Shown: in pieces, positions 53,896 to 64,000 of the stretch
Numbering within the stretch: the first letter of the stretch is position 1
How the letters are laid out: every line of letters begins with the position of its first letter
NCBI RefSeq assembly: GCF_046630445.1
Contig: NC_092333.1
Location: 717,456,001 to 717,520,000, forward strand
Direction: 5' to 3'
From: Rutidosis leptorrhynchoides
Taxonomy: Eukaryota > Streptophyta > Magnoliopsida > Asterales > Asteraceae
DNA length: 64,000 nt
Translations under genes and position numbers: made by a program
The notes under the pieces: generated by a model
What the model was told of the DNA's origin: nothing
What the model saw: the letters and a program-made list of their open reading frames with translations, nothing else
Database searches by the model: none

Positions 53896-55631
53896 TGAAA
53901 GGACCCGTTCATATACATTATAAACGATTCACAATAGTTGATTACATTGCGAGGTATTTGACCTCTATATGATACATTTTACAAACATTGCATTCGTTTT
54001 TAAAAGACAATCTTTCTTTACATCGAAAATTGACAGGCATGCATACCATTTCATAATATCCACTATCCAACTATAAATTGATTTAATAATAATCTTTGAT
54101 GAACTCAATGACTCGAATGCAACGTTCTTCGAAATATGCTATGAAAGACTCCAAGTAATATCTTTAAAATGAGCAAATGCACAGCGGAAGATTTCTTTAA
54201 CACCTGAGAATAAACATGCTTTAAAGTGTCAACCAAAAGGTTGGTGAGTTCATTAGTTTATCATAATCATTTATTTCCATCATTTTAATAGACCACAAGA
54301 ATTTCATTTCCAGTTCTCATAAATATACGTCCCATGCATAGAGACAAAAATAATCATTCATATGGTGAACACCTGGTAACCGACATTAACTAGATACATA
54401 TAAGAATATCCCCTATCATTCCGGGATCCTCCTTCGGACATGATATAAATTTCGAAGTACTAAAGCATCCGGTACTTTGGATGGGGTTTGTTAGGCCCAA
54501 TAGATCTATCTTTAGGATTCGCGTCAATTAGGGTGTCTGTTCCCTAATTCTTAGATTACCAGACTTTAATAAAAAGGGGCATATTCGATTTCGATAATTC
54601 AACCATAGAATGTAGTTTCAATAACTTGTGTCTATTTCGTCAAACATTTATAAAAGCGCATGTATTCTCAGTCCCAAAAATATAAAGGGTAAAAAGGAAA
54701 ATGAAACTCACCATACTGTATTTCGTAGTAAAAATACATATAACGTCATTGAACAAGTGCAAGGTTGGCCTCAGATTCACGAACCTAAATTAATTATATA
54801 TATTTATGTGTTGGTCAATATTTGTCTAACAAATTAGGTCAAGTCATAGTGTACCACAATCCTAATGCTCGAGACTAATATGCAAAAGTCAACAAAAGTA
54901 AATTTGACTCAAAATAATTTCCAAAAATCTATACATGATTAATATATAGTTTAAATATCGTTGTTTTATATTTTTAAATATTTTTAAAAGATTTATTAGA
55001 GTAAATAATATAATTTATTTATTAATAAATAAAATTTTATATTAAATTTATATAATAAAATATACTTTTATATATATTAAGTAATAAAATTTATAGGGTT
55101 CATTTAATATCATAAAGATAATATGATAGGTATTATTAAAGTAAGTTATTACACGTAGTAAAATATGTTTGTATCACATATTTATTTGATAAAATAATAT
55201 CTATAATGATAGTAAGTAAAAGTTGTATTATTTTGTAATAATAATTATTATTATAAAAATATCAATATTTATAATTACTAAGATGACATTAGATAAAATG
55301 ATAATTCTAATTATGATAACTTTAATATTTACGATAATTTTTAATATTATCTTTAAAATAATAATTCTATTTAAAATAATAATAATAATGATATTTTATA
55401 GTAACAATGACATTTCTATTAAAATGATAATTTTTGTTAAAATGATAGTTTTAATACTAACGATACTTTTACTTTTAATAATAATAGTAATGATAAAAAT
55501 AATAAGAATGATAATTTTATCTAAATCAATATCTTATAATATTTCAATTTCATCATGATACTCTTACCCATTATTTCCTAATCGTTTCGTTTAATAGCTT
55601 TTAATCGTCTTTTATATCGTGTTCATAATAA

Positions 55632-56580
55632 TGATAATAATAGTAATCAAAATAATTAGGTGTTACAAATATTTGTTTTAATTACACTAATATTAATAAT
55701 GATAGTTACTATAACATTATTAACGATAATACTAATAATTATCTTAATGATTGATGTTATGCGAGGTGTATATAAAATAGCTTATATTTTACTAGGAAAA
55801 ACTATTAAATACGATACAATTTTACACAAGATATTTATTTATTTATAGAATGGATATACTTAAACCTTGCTACAACACTTATAGGCAGTGTACCTAATCG
55901 TAAAGTAGTGTAGTTTTTAGTAAGTCCGGTTCGTTCCACAGGGAAATCTTTAAACAAAGCTCAACGCTATATTAGTTTACTTTTATAAAAATACAAACAT
56001 ATATATAAGTAATATTATTATTATAAAGGGGGGTTTTTACCGTTTAATGACCGGTTTGTCGATTTTAAAACTTTAGTCGCAGTTAAAACCAAATGTAAAA
56101 TATTAAAAATAAATACAAGACTTAAATTAAAGCGTAAAGTAAATAACAATAATGAAATTGCGAATAATAAAAGTGCGATAAAATAAACTTGCGATAATTA
56201 AAGAGTACGATAATTAAAAGTGCGATAAAATAAATTAACAATAAAAATGCGATAATTAGAAGTGCAATTAAATATAAAATAAAGGAAATTAAATATGAAA
56301 TAAAAGAATTATGCTTATTTAAACTTCCGTAATCATGATGTTTGACGTGTTGATTTTAGTTTTATGCCCATGGGTTAATTGTCCTTTGTCCTGGATTATT
56401 TAATATGTCCGTCTGGTTTTTGTCCATAACAGTCCATCAGTCATAAATATAAAGTGCGAGTGATAATAATAGTAATCAAAATAATTAGGTGTTACAAATA
56501 TTTGTTTTAATTACACTAATATTAATAATGATAGTTACTATAACATTATTAACGATAATACTAATAATTATCTTAATGAT
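55632..56580. repeat. 709-bp insert between perfect 120-bp direct repeats
   Basis: 55632-55751 and 56461-56580 are identical over 120 bp. The 709 bp between them has no counterpart in D's LTRs. It contains ggttcgttccacagggaaat and many GCGATAA/TTAAAAGTGCGATAA short units (56150-56300). The repeats are too long for a normal target duplication. Confidence 0.85.
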
Positions 56581-56648
56581 AATATAGTAATAATAATAAT
56601 AACAATAACAATAACCATTTTTAAATAATGATATATATATTAATAATG

Positions 56649-56679
<31 letters not shown>

Positions 56680-56680
56680 C

Positions 56681-56713
<33 letters not shown>

Positions 56714-57481
56714 TGGATAATAATAATAATACTAATTATAACTTTAACGATAATAACGATAGTAATAATAAAAAAAATAACAATTTTTAATGATAAATCC
56801 CTTTTATTGATAATGATAATAATAATGATAATAATAAGATAAAACTAGAACGACGATAAAAACGACGATAATAATAATCATTTTTAATAAAAATATCGAA
56901 AATTCAATTGATTATAACTTCTAATCCGTTCATCGAAACCATTCGATATCTAAAGGAAAAGTTCTTAATTTTTCGCTAGCTTTCCAAGGACATGCATATC
57001 TTATACCTTATCTCAACCGCAAGTGTAACTAATTCAACATTCAACCTAACCTGTCTAAGGGCAATATCAAAAGTACAAGCATGCATAATCCTAAATACTC
57101 GAGCACTAGTCAGGGATACACTATTAGTATGTAAAAGTTAAATTATGAGTACTCACGTATCAATATTGAGATTCAATATTGCAGGAAAGGTACGTAGACA
57201 CAACGGAAATGATAAACACTATATTGACCTCACGAGCATACCCATGAACCATACTCAATCACCTCCATAGCTATAACCCATAATTTCCTTAATCCTATCC
57301 CACTCGAAAAACAATTTCGAAATCACTCGGACAGCACTCCGTCGTAATATTTTATGTATACTAATAATATCTTGAAATAATACGGAGTAAATATATATAT
57401 GTAAATCGATTGAGAGAGTTTAGAGAAAAATATTTTCAAGTTTCTATGAAATAATGAAACCTATTGAATTATATTTATAAT

Positions 57482-57605
57482 AGATTTTTGAATTATTAAA
57501 GTGAATTATTAAAGTATGAATTATTAAAGTGAATTATTAAGTATGAATTATTAAAGTGAATTATTAAAGTATGAATTATTAAAGTGAATTATTAAAGTTA
57601 AAGTA
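57482..57605. repeat. Tandem gaattattaaagt(at) block
   Basis: About eight alternating units of gaattattaaagt and gaattattaaagtat. A local expansion in the D' LTR. Confidence 0.8.
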
Positions 57606-58680
57606 AAGTAAAAATAAAGTAAAGGTAAAGTTTAAGTATAGTAAAAGTATAAAACTATGTACGTATAATACGCGTATAAATATATATAATATTAATTTAA
57701 ATAGTTATATATATAAAATAAAATATAAATATCGTTATCTTTATCATACTAGTTAAGTAATGAGTTGTCAAAAGTGGTTCTAGATATTTATAAAAGTTAT
57801 ATACGTTTTAATAATAAAGTTCTTTTTAAACTGAAAATGTTTTTGTACGTTTGAAACTAAATAGATCAATCGAGTCTTTATGAGATTCAATCTTCCACTA
57901 TCCTTTGTCTAGTTCTCAATGATTGACAATTTGTTCTTATTTATAAATCACTTTACCATTTTCCGAATATTGTTAAAATGGAAAGATTTCTCAAATCAAC
58001 GTGGGCCTTTCAACAGAGACTTGTAATCATAATTCAATCATTTGATCTTATCTTCTAATTCCATTGATAAACATTTTGAAACAGATACAATCATATAAAG
58101 TATTTAATCTAATATTTTGTTTACGTTTCAAGTTATAATATATATACACATATACATATATAATCATATTCGTTTAATGGTTCGTGAATCGTTGGAACTT
58201 GGTCGAGGTTGAATGAATGTATGAACATAGTTTAAAATTCTTGAAATTTAACTTAACAAATATTGCTTATCGTGTCGGAAACATATAAAGATTAAAGTTT
58301 AAATTTGGTTGGAAATTTCCGGGTTGTCACAGTACCTACCCGTTAAAGAAATTTCGTCCCGAAATTTGAGTGGAAAGGTCGTGAATGATAATAAGTATGT
58401 TTTCATGATGCATACGGGCTAAAAATTAGAGTTTTATCATCAGCGAATAATTTGGATAAACAATCCATTTATATGAAGAGTACGAATGAAGCTAACATAG
58501 AAGAGTGAAATGAGTAAGTGTAGATTCATCTTATCATTTGACGTAGATATGATTGATTCCCAGATTTCAAGGGATTTGAAGAAAATCTTCTTAATAAGAT
58601 TTGACTCTCTGGTAATCAAGGGAATTAGAATCCGCTTTAAATGTGATCGTCCATTTTAATTGTTCTGTCGGAGATTTTCT

Positions 58681-58687
58681 TATAAAT
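58681..58687 (+). promoter_or_regulatory. TATA box of D' antisense ORF region
   Basis: TATAAAT in the same context as in B, C and D. In this copy a solo LTR lies between it and the ORF at 62373. Confidence 0.5.
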
Positions 58688-58721
58688 TCACCTCCTTCGT
58701 TTCCTTAAAACTCACACCTTC

Positions 58722-61700
58722 TGTTGATGCATTTTAGGCAAGTCCCTAGACATCTACCCACGTCCATTGCAAGTACAACAGTTTACAGGCCACCATAATT
58801 GCTCGTTATTATCCTATCCGTGTTTGTATGTGGTTACAGGAACTGCAGGAACGAGATTTAGATGTTTGACTATGTTAGACTTAGTTAGACGTACGAGTGA
58901 AGCCTCACTAGTACGGCTGACAGGCTCATACGCACGGTTGATGCTGAGCTAAGTCACAATTACAACCTAAATGAGAAGACACGAGTGAGTGATCACCCGT
59001 ACGGCTGATGAAGCCAACTCATACGTGTGATGAATGAATCGTATGGGTGAGTCAACATCAGGGGTATATAAAGTCTTATGTTCTTCATTTTAGGTTAAGC
59101 CTCTCATTTGTTACACACACTCAGATCTAGTGAGCTCCTCCAATTTTCTCTCAGTCCAACTCACCCAGGTGGTGAATAATAGCTCTAGGTGTTGATCTAA
59201 TCACACTTGATTTAGTTGTGGTTTTACTAATGTGACGATCGCTCCAAACCCATATGGACGAACATGTCATTCATTGATTTCATTGCGAGGTATTTGACCT
59301 CTATATGATACGTTTTGTAAACATTGCATTCTTTTGAAAAGGCACACCATAAATAAATATTTAAATCAAAGGTTTTCGACATCTGATGATTTCTACATAT
59401 AGACAATTACCGTATATAATAGTTTACAATAGTACTTCCGTTGACAATGCAGTCAAAATAAGGTACATGATGATGAATCGGTGAATGCAACGTTTTCTTG
59501 AAAAATATGCCATATAAGACTCCATGCACATAGCTTGTCTATCATATAAGCAAACAGCGGAAGACTTCTAGGGAACCTGAGAATAAACATGCTAACAAGT
59601 GTCAACACAAAGGTTGGTGAGTTCATAGTTTGTATGTTTCGCATAATCTGTATATAAAGATGGATCACAAGATTTCAGTTGTTTCATCCAGAAACGTTTA
59701 TCAAAATATTCTACGAAATTGAGCACCCTGGTAACTAAACTTAACGTATATATAATTTGTACCCTTTTTATAATCATCTTAATAATACACGCAAACCAAC
59801 GTGTACGCTTCTCAAATAGCATACGTCCGTTAAAAGGCTAGTGCTCTAGCTCGGACGGGGATATCAAGCCCTATGGATCCATATACTACTACTCGCGCCC
59901 ACCAGTTCTTATAACCGGCAGTTACTAGTTACCAAAGCTAAGGGATTTTCGGTTCAAACTCAGTATAGAATTTAGTATGTACTTGTGTCCATTGTTTAAA
60001 ATAAAGTGCATGTATTCTCAGCCCAAAAATATATATTGCAAAAGCATTTAAAAAGGGAGCAAATGAAACTCACGCATATAAATATTGTATATCGGTTAAT
60101 AAAGTATTTGCATGTATTCTCAGCCCAAAAATATAGAGAGTAAAAGGGATCTTATGAAACTCACCTTAGCAGCATATAAAGTTGTTCACCAAAATGAGAC
60201 CGAAACTCTGATTACCAATTAATCGTAGATCTCAACCTAGAGAACATATGTTGGTCAATAAATGTCTATTAAGCTAGGTCAGGTCATAGTGTATAACAAT
60301 CCTAATGCTCGAAATTGACATACAAAAGTTATTCAAAGTTGTTTCAAAAAGTCAATTTTGACAATAGTTCAACAAACGAGACGTACCTTATATAAGGATT
60401 CATTTACTCGGTTGGTAATATTCAAAAATCCATTTTATCAATCTCGTAAACAAGTTGTTTAAGTATTAATTGTAGATTCAAAAAGCAATTCCAATTAATG
60501 TCAATTATAATTCAGTTGACCATATCTTTTGATTCATTCCTTGAAACTATTCGATATCTAAATGAAAAGTTATTGATTTTTCGCCAGCTTTCCGAAAACA
60601 TGTATATCATATACCTTTTACCCGTAATATATGTATTTAATTCGTGATTTATTATAAACTGTTTAACGACAAAATTTAGCATACAAGCATGTATAAATAT
60701 ATACACTCGAGCACTAGTATGTATACACTATTAATTTATAAAATATAAAATATAAATGCTTACGTATTAATATTGAGATTCAATATTGTAGAAAAGTACG
60801 TAGACGTAACGGAGATGATAAACACTAAGTTTGATTCACAATTATACCCCCGAACATTACCCATAACCTCCTTGGCAATAACACATAATTTCCTTAGCTT
60901 TAATTCACTCGAAAATCATTTTTGAAATCGTTTGAACATGACCTCGTCGTAGTATTTTATGTATAATACTAATAAAAATAATATTAATACTACTGATAAT
61001 AATAAGATTAATATTAATATTAATCTTTAATAATAATAATTATAATAATTAAAATAATAATATTAATAATAATATTAATAATAATAATAATAATAATATA
61101 AATAATATAAATATTATGGAGTATATATCTATATATGTGTAACTGTGTGTGATTGTTCGAGAAAAACAATTGAATTTATAGTACCTTTTCTGAAAAAGCA
61201 CCCCATGCGATCACATGGGATTTGTGCTTGAAGGCCATGCGATCGCATGGCCCTCTGATCCAGCTCACAAACTTTTAACTTTTTGTTTGTCGACATAATT
61301 TTATATAATATATATAATATATTTAATTTATATAATTAATTATATATTATATTAAATTCACATGCATAGTTGACTTGTAATTTTTGTTCCGATAAGTCTT
61401 ACGTCATCATTCGACTTATGTCCCGGTTCCGGTTTTTCAAATGTCCTTTCGTACGCTGAGAAAACTTGTACTTTACATTTCGTGTCACGTACCTTTTTCA
61501 AAATATAGCTTTAAATTATCCCTAAACTATACCACTCAAAGTATATCTTAAACTTTCGAGTATTTTGATCATTTACTTCTATATATCATCGTCTCGCTAT
61601 TTGTTAATATATATATATAATAACAATTTGTTTTTATGACCAAGTTAATATTATATTTTATCGTATTGTTAAATATATATTTTCGATATTAATAAACACG

Positions 61701-62325
61701 TTTTAAAATACATATCGCAAGTTATTCATATATCTAATTCCAACAGTTGATATTCCTTATTATTGTATGTGTCCAAATTACGTTTTTTAAACAAACACTT
61801 TACCATTTATTTCGAATACCGTTAAGAATGAATGATTTCCCAAATCAACGTGGACCTTACAACAGAGACCCGTAATAATATCATAATCCTTAAGGGACTC
61901 AATAATTATCTTTTAATTCAATTGTTTGGCATAATCTTTTAACTCTGTATCTAAATATATCAATCAGATAATCAAACCAATAAGTTTAATGCACAGTATC
62001 ATATACTCAACACTTTGTTACGTTTTCAAGTTATGGTATATATATGTATCTATTTACCTATAATTATTCGCGAATCGTTGAGAACAATCGAAAGGTAATT
62101 GAATAGTTCAAAAATTTTGAGATTCAACTTTACAGACTTTGCTTATCGTGTCGAAAACATTAAATCATTTAAAGATAAAGTTTAAATTTGGTCAGAAATT
62201 TCTGGGTCATCACAACTAAATTAATCAAAAAAAATTAACCTATTCACTAGAGGGTTTGATTCATTTATTCCGCCATTGTGTGAGTTAAATCTGTTGATTT
62301 CTAAGTTCCTAGTCATGTTTCATCA
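58722..62325 (+). mobile_element. Solo LTR, probably copia, interrupted by another LTR
   Basis: It begins TGTTGATGCATTTTAGG and ends TTTCATCA. Near-matching CCTTC (58717-58721) and CCGTC (62326-62330) flank it. The net length is 615 bp once the nested LTR is left out. TATATAAAG at 59065-59073 gives plus orientation. Upstream of it, a short string like TACGGCTGATG recurs in variants (58887-59060). No internal region is present, so it is a solo LTR. Confidence 0.55.
59231..62214 (-). mobile_element. Solo LTR related to element A
   Basis: TGTGACGATCGCTCC...GGGTCATCACA, 2984 bp, with perfect ACTAA target duplications at 59226-59230 and 62215-62219. It shares with A's LTR the accctggtaactaaacttaa block, cgcaaaccaacgtg, the ggctagtgctctagctcgga region and a GCGATCGC palindrome (61237-61252). 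No internal region, so LTR-LTR recombination has removed it. Confidence 0.85.
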
Positions 62326-62372
62326 CCGTCTATTCTTTCCCCCTCAACTCATATTTTAAAGTATTCATCAAT

Positions 62373-62546
62373 ATGCTCCATCCAGTTCTGATTCTCGATA
62401 TACTTCTAACTTTCATATCGGTCATTCTTCTTTTTCATCTACCGCCGGAAGAATCTATTTACTTCTACTATACTCTTGGGTTTATAGTGTTTCTAGTTCT
62501 CCCGTGTCTTTATATTGCTATATGCATCGATATATATGGTTTATAA
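62373..62546 (+). CDS. Antisense 57-residue two-span membrane peptide, copy D'
   Basis: A 174-nt ORF, MLHPVLILDILLTFIS..., with loop PPEESIYFYY and end AICIDIYGL. The protein is nearly the same as copies C and D despite many third-base changes. The ORF is intact, but its leader region is interrupted by the solo LTRs, so this copy may not be expressed from its usual start. Confidence 0.5.
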   Translation: MLHPVLILDILLTFISVILLFHLPPEESIYFYYTLGFIVFLVLPCLYIAICIDIYGL

Positions 62547-63227
62547 TTTCTGGTTTATCGTTGGGCTTTATATGTTCCCTTATATTTCAAAGTCTCTGCT
62601 TCTGTCTTCTATAATCATTATCATTCACAGTTAATGCTCTCTTTTATTTGCTGCAATTTATACCCCAATTTTTATTTCGGAGTTTTGTCCTTTTATTTCT
62701 TCTTCTTGCGATTAAGCACCGCTTGTAATGGTCCAGAATTCACATATATGAATTTCGGAATTAACATTGTTAATGTTCTAGGAAGGAAATTGTGATGGCA
62801 CGATCTTAACTTGTCAAATTACTAGAATACCTTGGAAAAGGCCGAATCATCAAGAAATATTTTCTTGATATTTTAGAGGTTAAATAGAATACAAGAGTCG
62901 TATAACATGGCACATGATGATATTATGATCTGTGAATCATCACGTTCCATTTAGAAACTCAGCATGACTTACTGTAATATAATCACGTTGATCAAGTGTC
63001 ATTATATTATACTAATTCATGCTTCAGTTCCCAACACTACTTCAAAATATTCCTATTTTAAACTTGAATGTTTCAGAATTTAGAAACTAAAATAGTTTCT
63101 TTTATGATGTAATACAGATAGTGCGAAGAGGTAAATGATTTCAAATAAGAAAAATTAAGAAAATATCTTCAGAAATATGGAGGATATTTATAATGAAAGA
63201 TATGATGATATTTTAGAATTTCTAATA
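62547..63227. other. Internal DNA of D'
   Basis: Homologous to D at 29389-30090. No supported coding. Confidence 0.5.
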
Positions 63228-63443
63228 TCAGAGGATGATGAAGAATATTGTCCGCAGGGGTTTAGAGTCAGGAGCAAGGTATTCGTTAATGACTTCAGCA
63301 GGTACTGAATCATTTGGATCCTTTGAAGTCAGGTTCAGTCTTTGTAATTTGTCCAAAGCCTCCTTCCTACTTTCCTCAATCCGTTTTCCAGTTCCAAAAC
63401 TTCTCTTTTTCTGCGCTTTGCCAGCACACTTCATCATTATCAT
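63228..63443 (-). pseudogene. Second conserved sense block (NDSVPAE), copy D'
   Basis: A 71-residue minus-strand frame: basic GKAQKKRSFGTGKRIEESRK, then DKLQRLNLTSKDPNDSVPAE, then VINEYLAPDSKP. It matches D and C. I do not recognise it. Confidence 0.4.
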
Positions 63444-63844
63444 TCAGCTTTTACCGTTTAAAGTCGTTTTTAGTTTTTGCTGCTTCATCAGCATTTTTCC
63501 CATTTTCGGAGAACCAATTCTTAGTTCGGAGTGTTTTTCAGAAACTTCACATTCAAATTAAGTCCAGAAGATAGACGTTATATATACACATATAACTGTT
63601 GGCGTAGACATGCTGCGAGATTTCAAAATACTGATTGCTAATTTTTAATGATTCGTATGGCAATTCTCATTACAAGATGCGAATGAGTAAATGATGGGGT
63701 TTCAATAAATAATTATAATGACTTTTTGGAGAGGCTAAAGTCAAAGGGTAATGAAGTTGTTGGTATATCTGCTAATAATGTGGTGGAATGTAAAAGGTTC
63801 CCTGGTAACGATGGTGTATATCTCAAGGTTATAATAAGGTTAGT

Positions 63845-63925
63845 CTGACTGAAAAGTCGAAGTTGACTTGCTGGAGCTGTGACAAAACTGGCTACTTTGA
63901 ATAGGTGTCGCAAAGTTATTTTTGC
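63845..63925 (+). other. Antisense zinc-knuckle-like block, copy D'
   Basis: Plus strand: EKSKLTCWSCDKTGYFE, the clearest Cys-x2-Cys-x4-aromatic pattern of the four copies. Confidence 0.4.
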
Positions 63926-64000
63926 TAATAAATGCCAAATAATCTGACGCGGATACGTTGTTTAAACTTTTACTTTGGTTTCAAGAGTTTTTCGGGTACA

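Larger units (their letters stand above)
53896..58331 (-). repeat. 3' LTR of element D'
   Basis: 4436 bp, homologous throughout to D's LTRs but clearly more diverged from them than those are from each other. It has (AAT)n runs (56640-56712), a gaattattaaagt tandem block (57490-57600), and a foreign 709-bp segment with 120-bp flanking repeats at 55632-56580. Confidence 0.85.
53896..64000 (-). mobile_element. Gypsy-type LTR element D' (D family), cut by window end
   Basis: The 3' LTR 53896-58331 starts TGAAAGGACCCG as in D and ends GGTTGTCACA. Internal DNA begins with the shared gtacctacccgttaaag block. It interrupts copia 2; the five bases before it are TCGGG (53891-53895), and the partner is outside the window. 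The internal part carries a solo LTR within a solo LTR (58722-62325), the antisense membrane ORF (62373-62546), a sense NDSVPAE block and an antisense knuckle block. No pol is seen in the window. Confidence 0.85.

Overview
This is plant nuclear DNA, almost certainly from the daisy family (Asteraceae). The strongest clue is a pair of two-exon genes for secreted defensins with a proline/glycine-rich tail, the Art v 1 / Amb a 4 type known from mugwort, ragweed and sunflower. The rest is AT-rich and dominated by LTR retrotransposons with long LTRs ending in TCATCACA. No CRISPR, operon, rRNA or convincing tRNA gene is present.

Layout. 1-1639 is the end of a gypsy-type LTR. 1640-4559 holds defensin gene 1 (3010-3849) with its promoter and, downstream, a small MITE-like insert. 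4560-42009 is one Ty3/gypsy element (A, minus strand) swollen by three further elements, each inside the last: B (12398-40844) in A's 5' LTR, D (14933-37675) inside B, and C (17386-26751) inside D's 3' LTR. All four have matching 5-bp target duplications (TAATT, CTGGT, GAGGT, AATAA), so the order of arrival is A, B, D, C. Next comes a PIF/Harbinger DNA element (42302-44244, TSD TTA), then defensin gene 2 (44924-45501). Two Ty1/copia remnants follow (45707-50056 plus strand; 50057-53895 minus strand). The second is cut by another D-family gypsy element (D', from 53896 past the window end), which itself carries a solo LTR inside a solo LTR. Subtracting A with its contents, the Harbinger element and the MITE leaves the two defensin genes about 1.4 kb apart, so they arose as a close tandem duplication that was later pushed 41 kb apart.

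Only the two defensin genes look like host genes. Among the transposons, A (broken) and the two copia remnants keep pol-like coding. B, C, D and D' show no pol, but they are not empty. They share short coding blocks on the sense strand. Near the 3' LTR, on the antisense strand, all four carry an open reading frame of exactly 57 codons for a peptide with two predicted membrane spans, with a TATA box about 85 bp upstream. Between two of the copies, differences are mostly silent, suggesting past selection on the peptide. This antisense gene is the best candidate here for an undescribed system. Antisense ORFs near the 3' end are known in some plant Ty3/gypsy lineages (Grande and other Tat elements), but I do not recognise this peptide.

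All coordinates come from reading the sequence by eye. Divergence estimates are rough hand counts.
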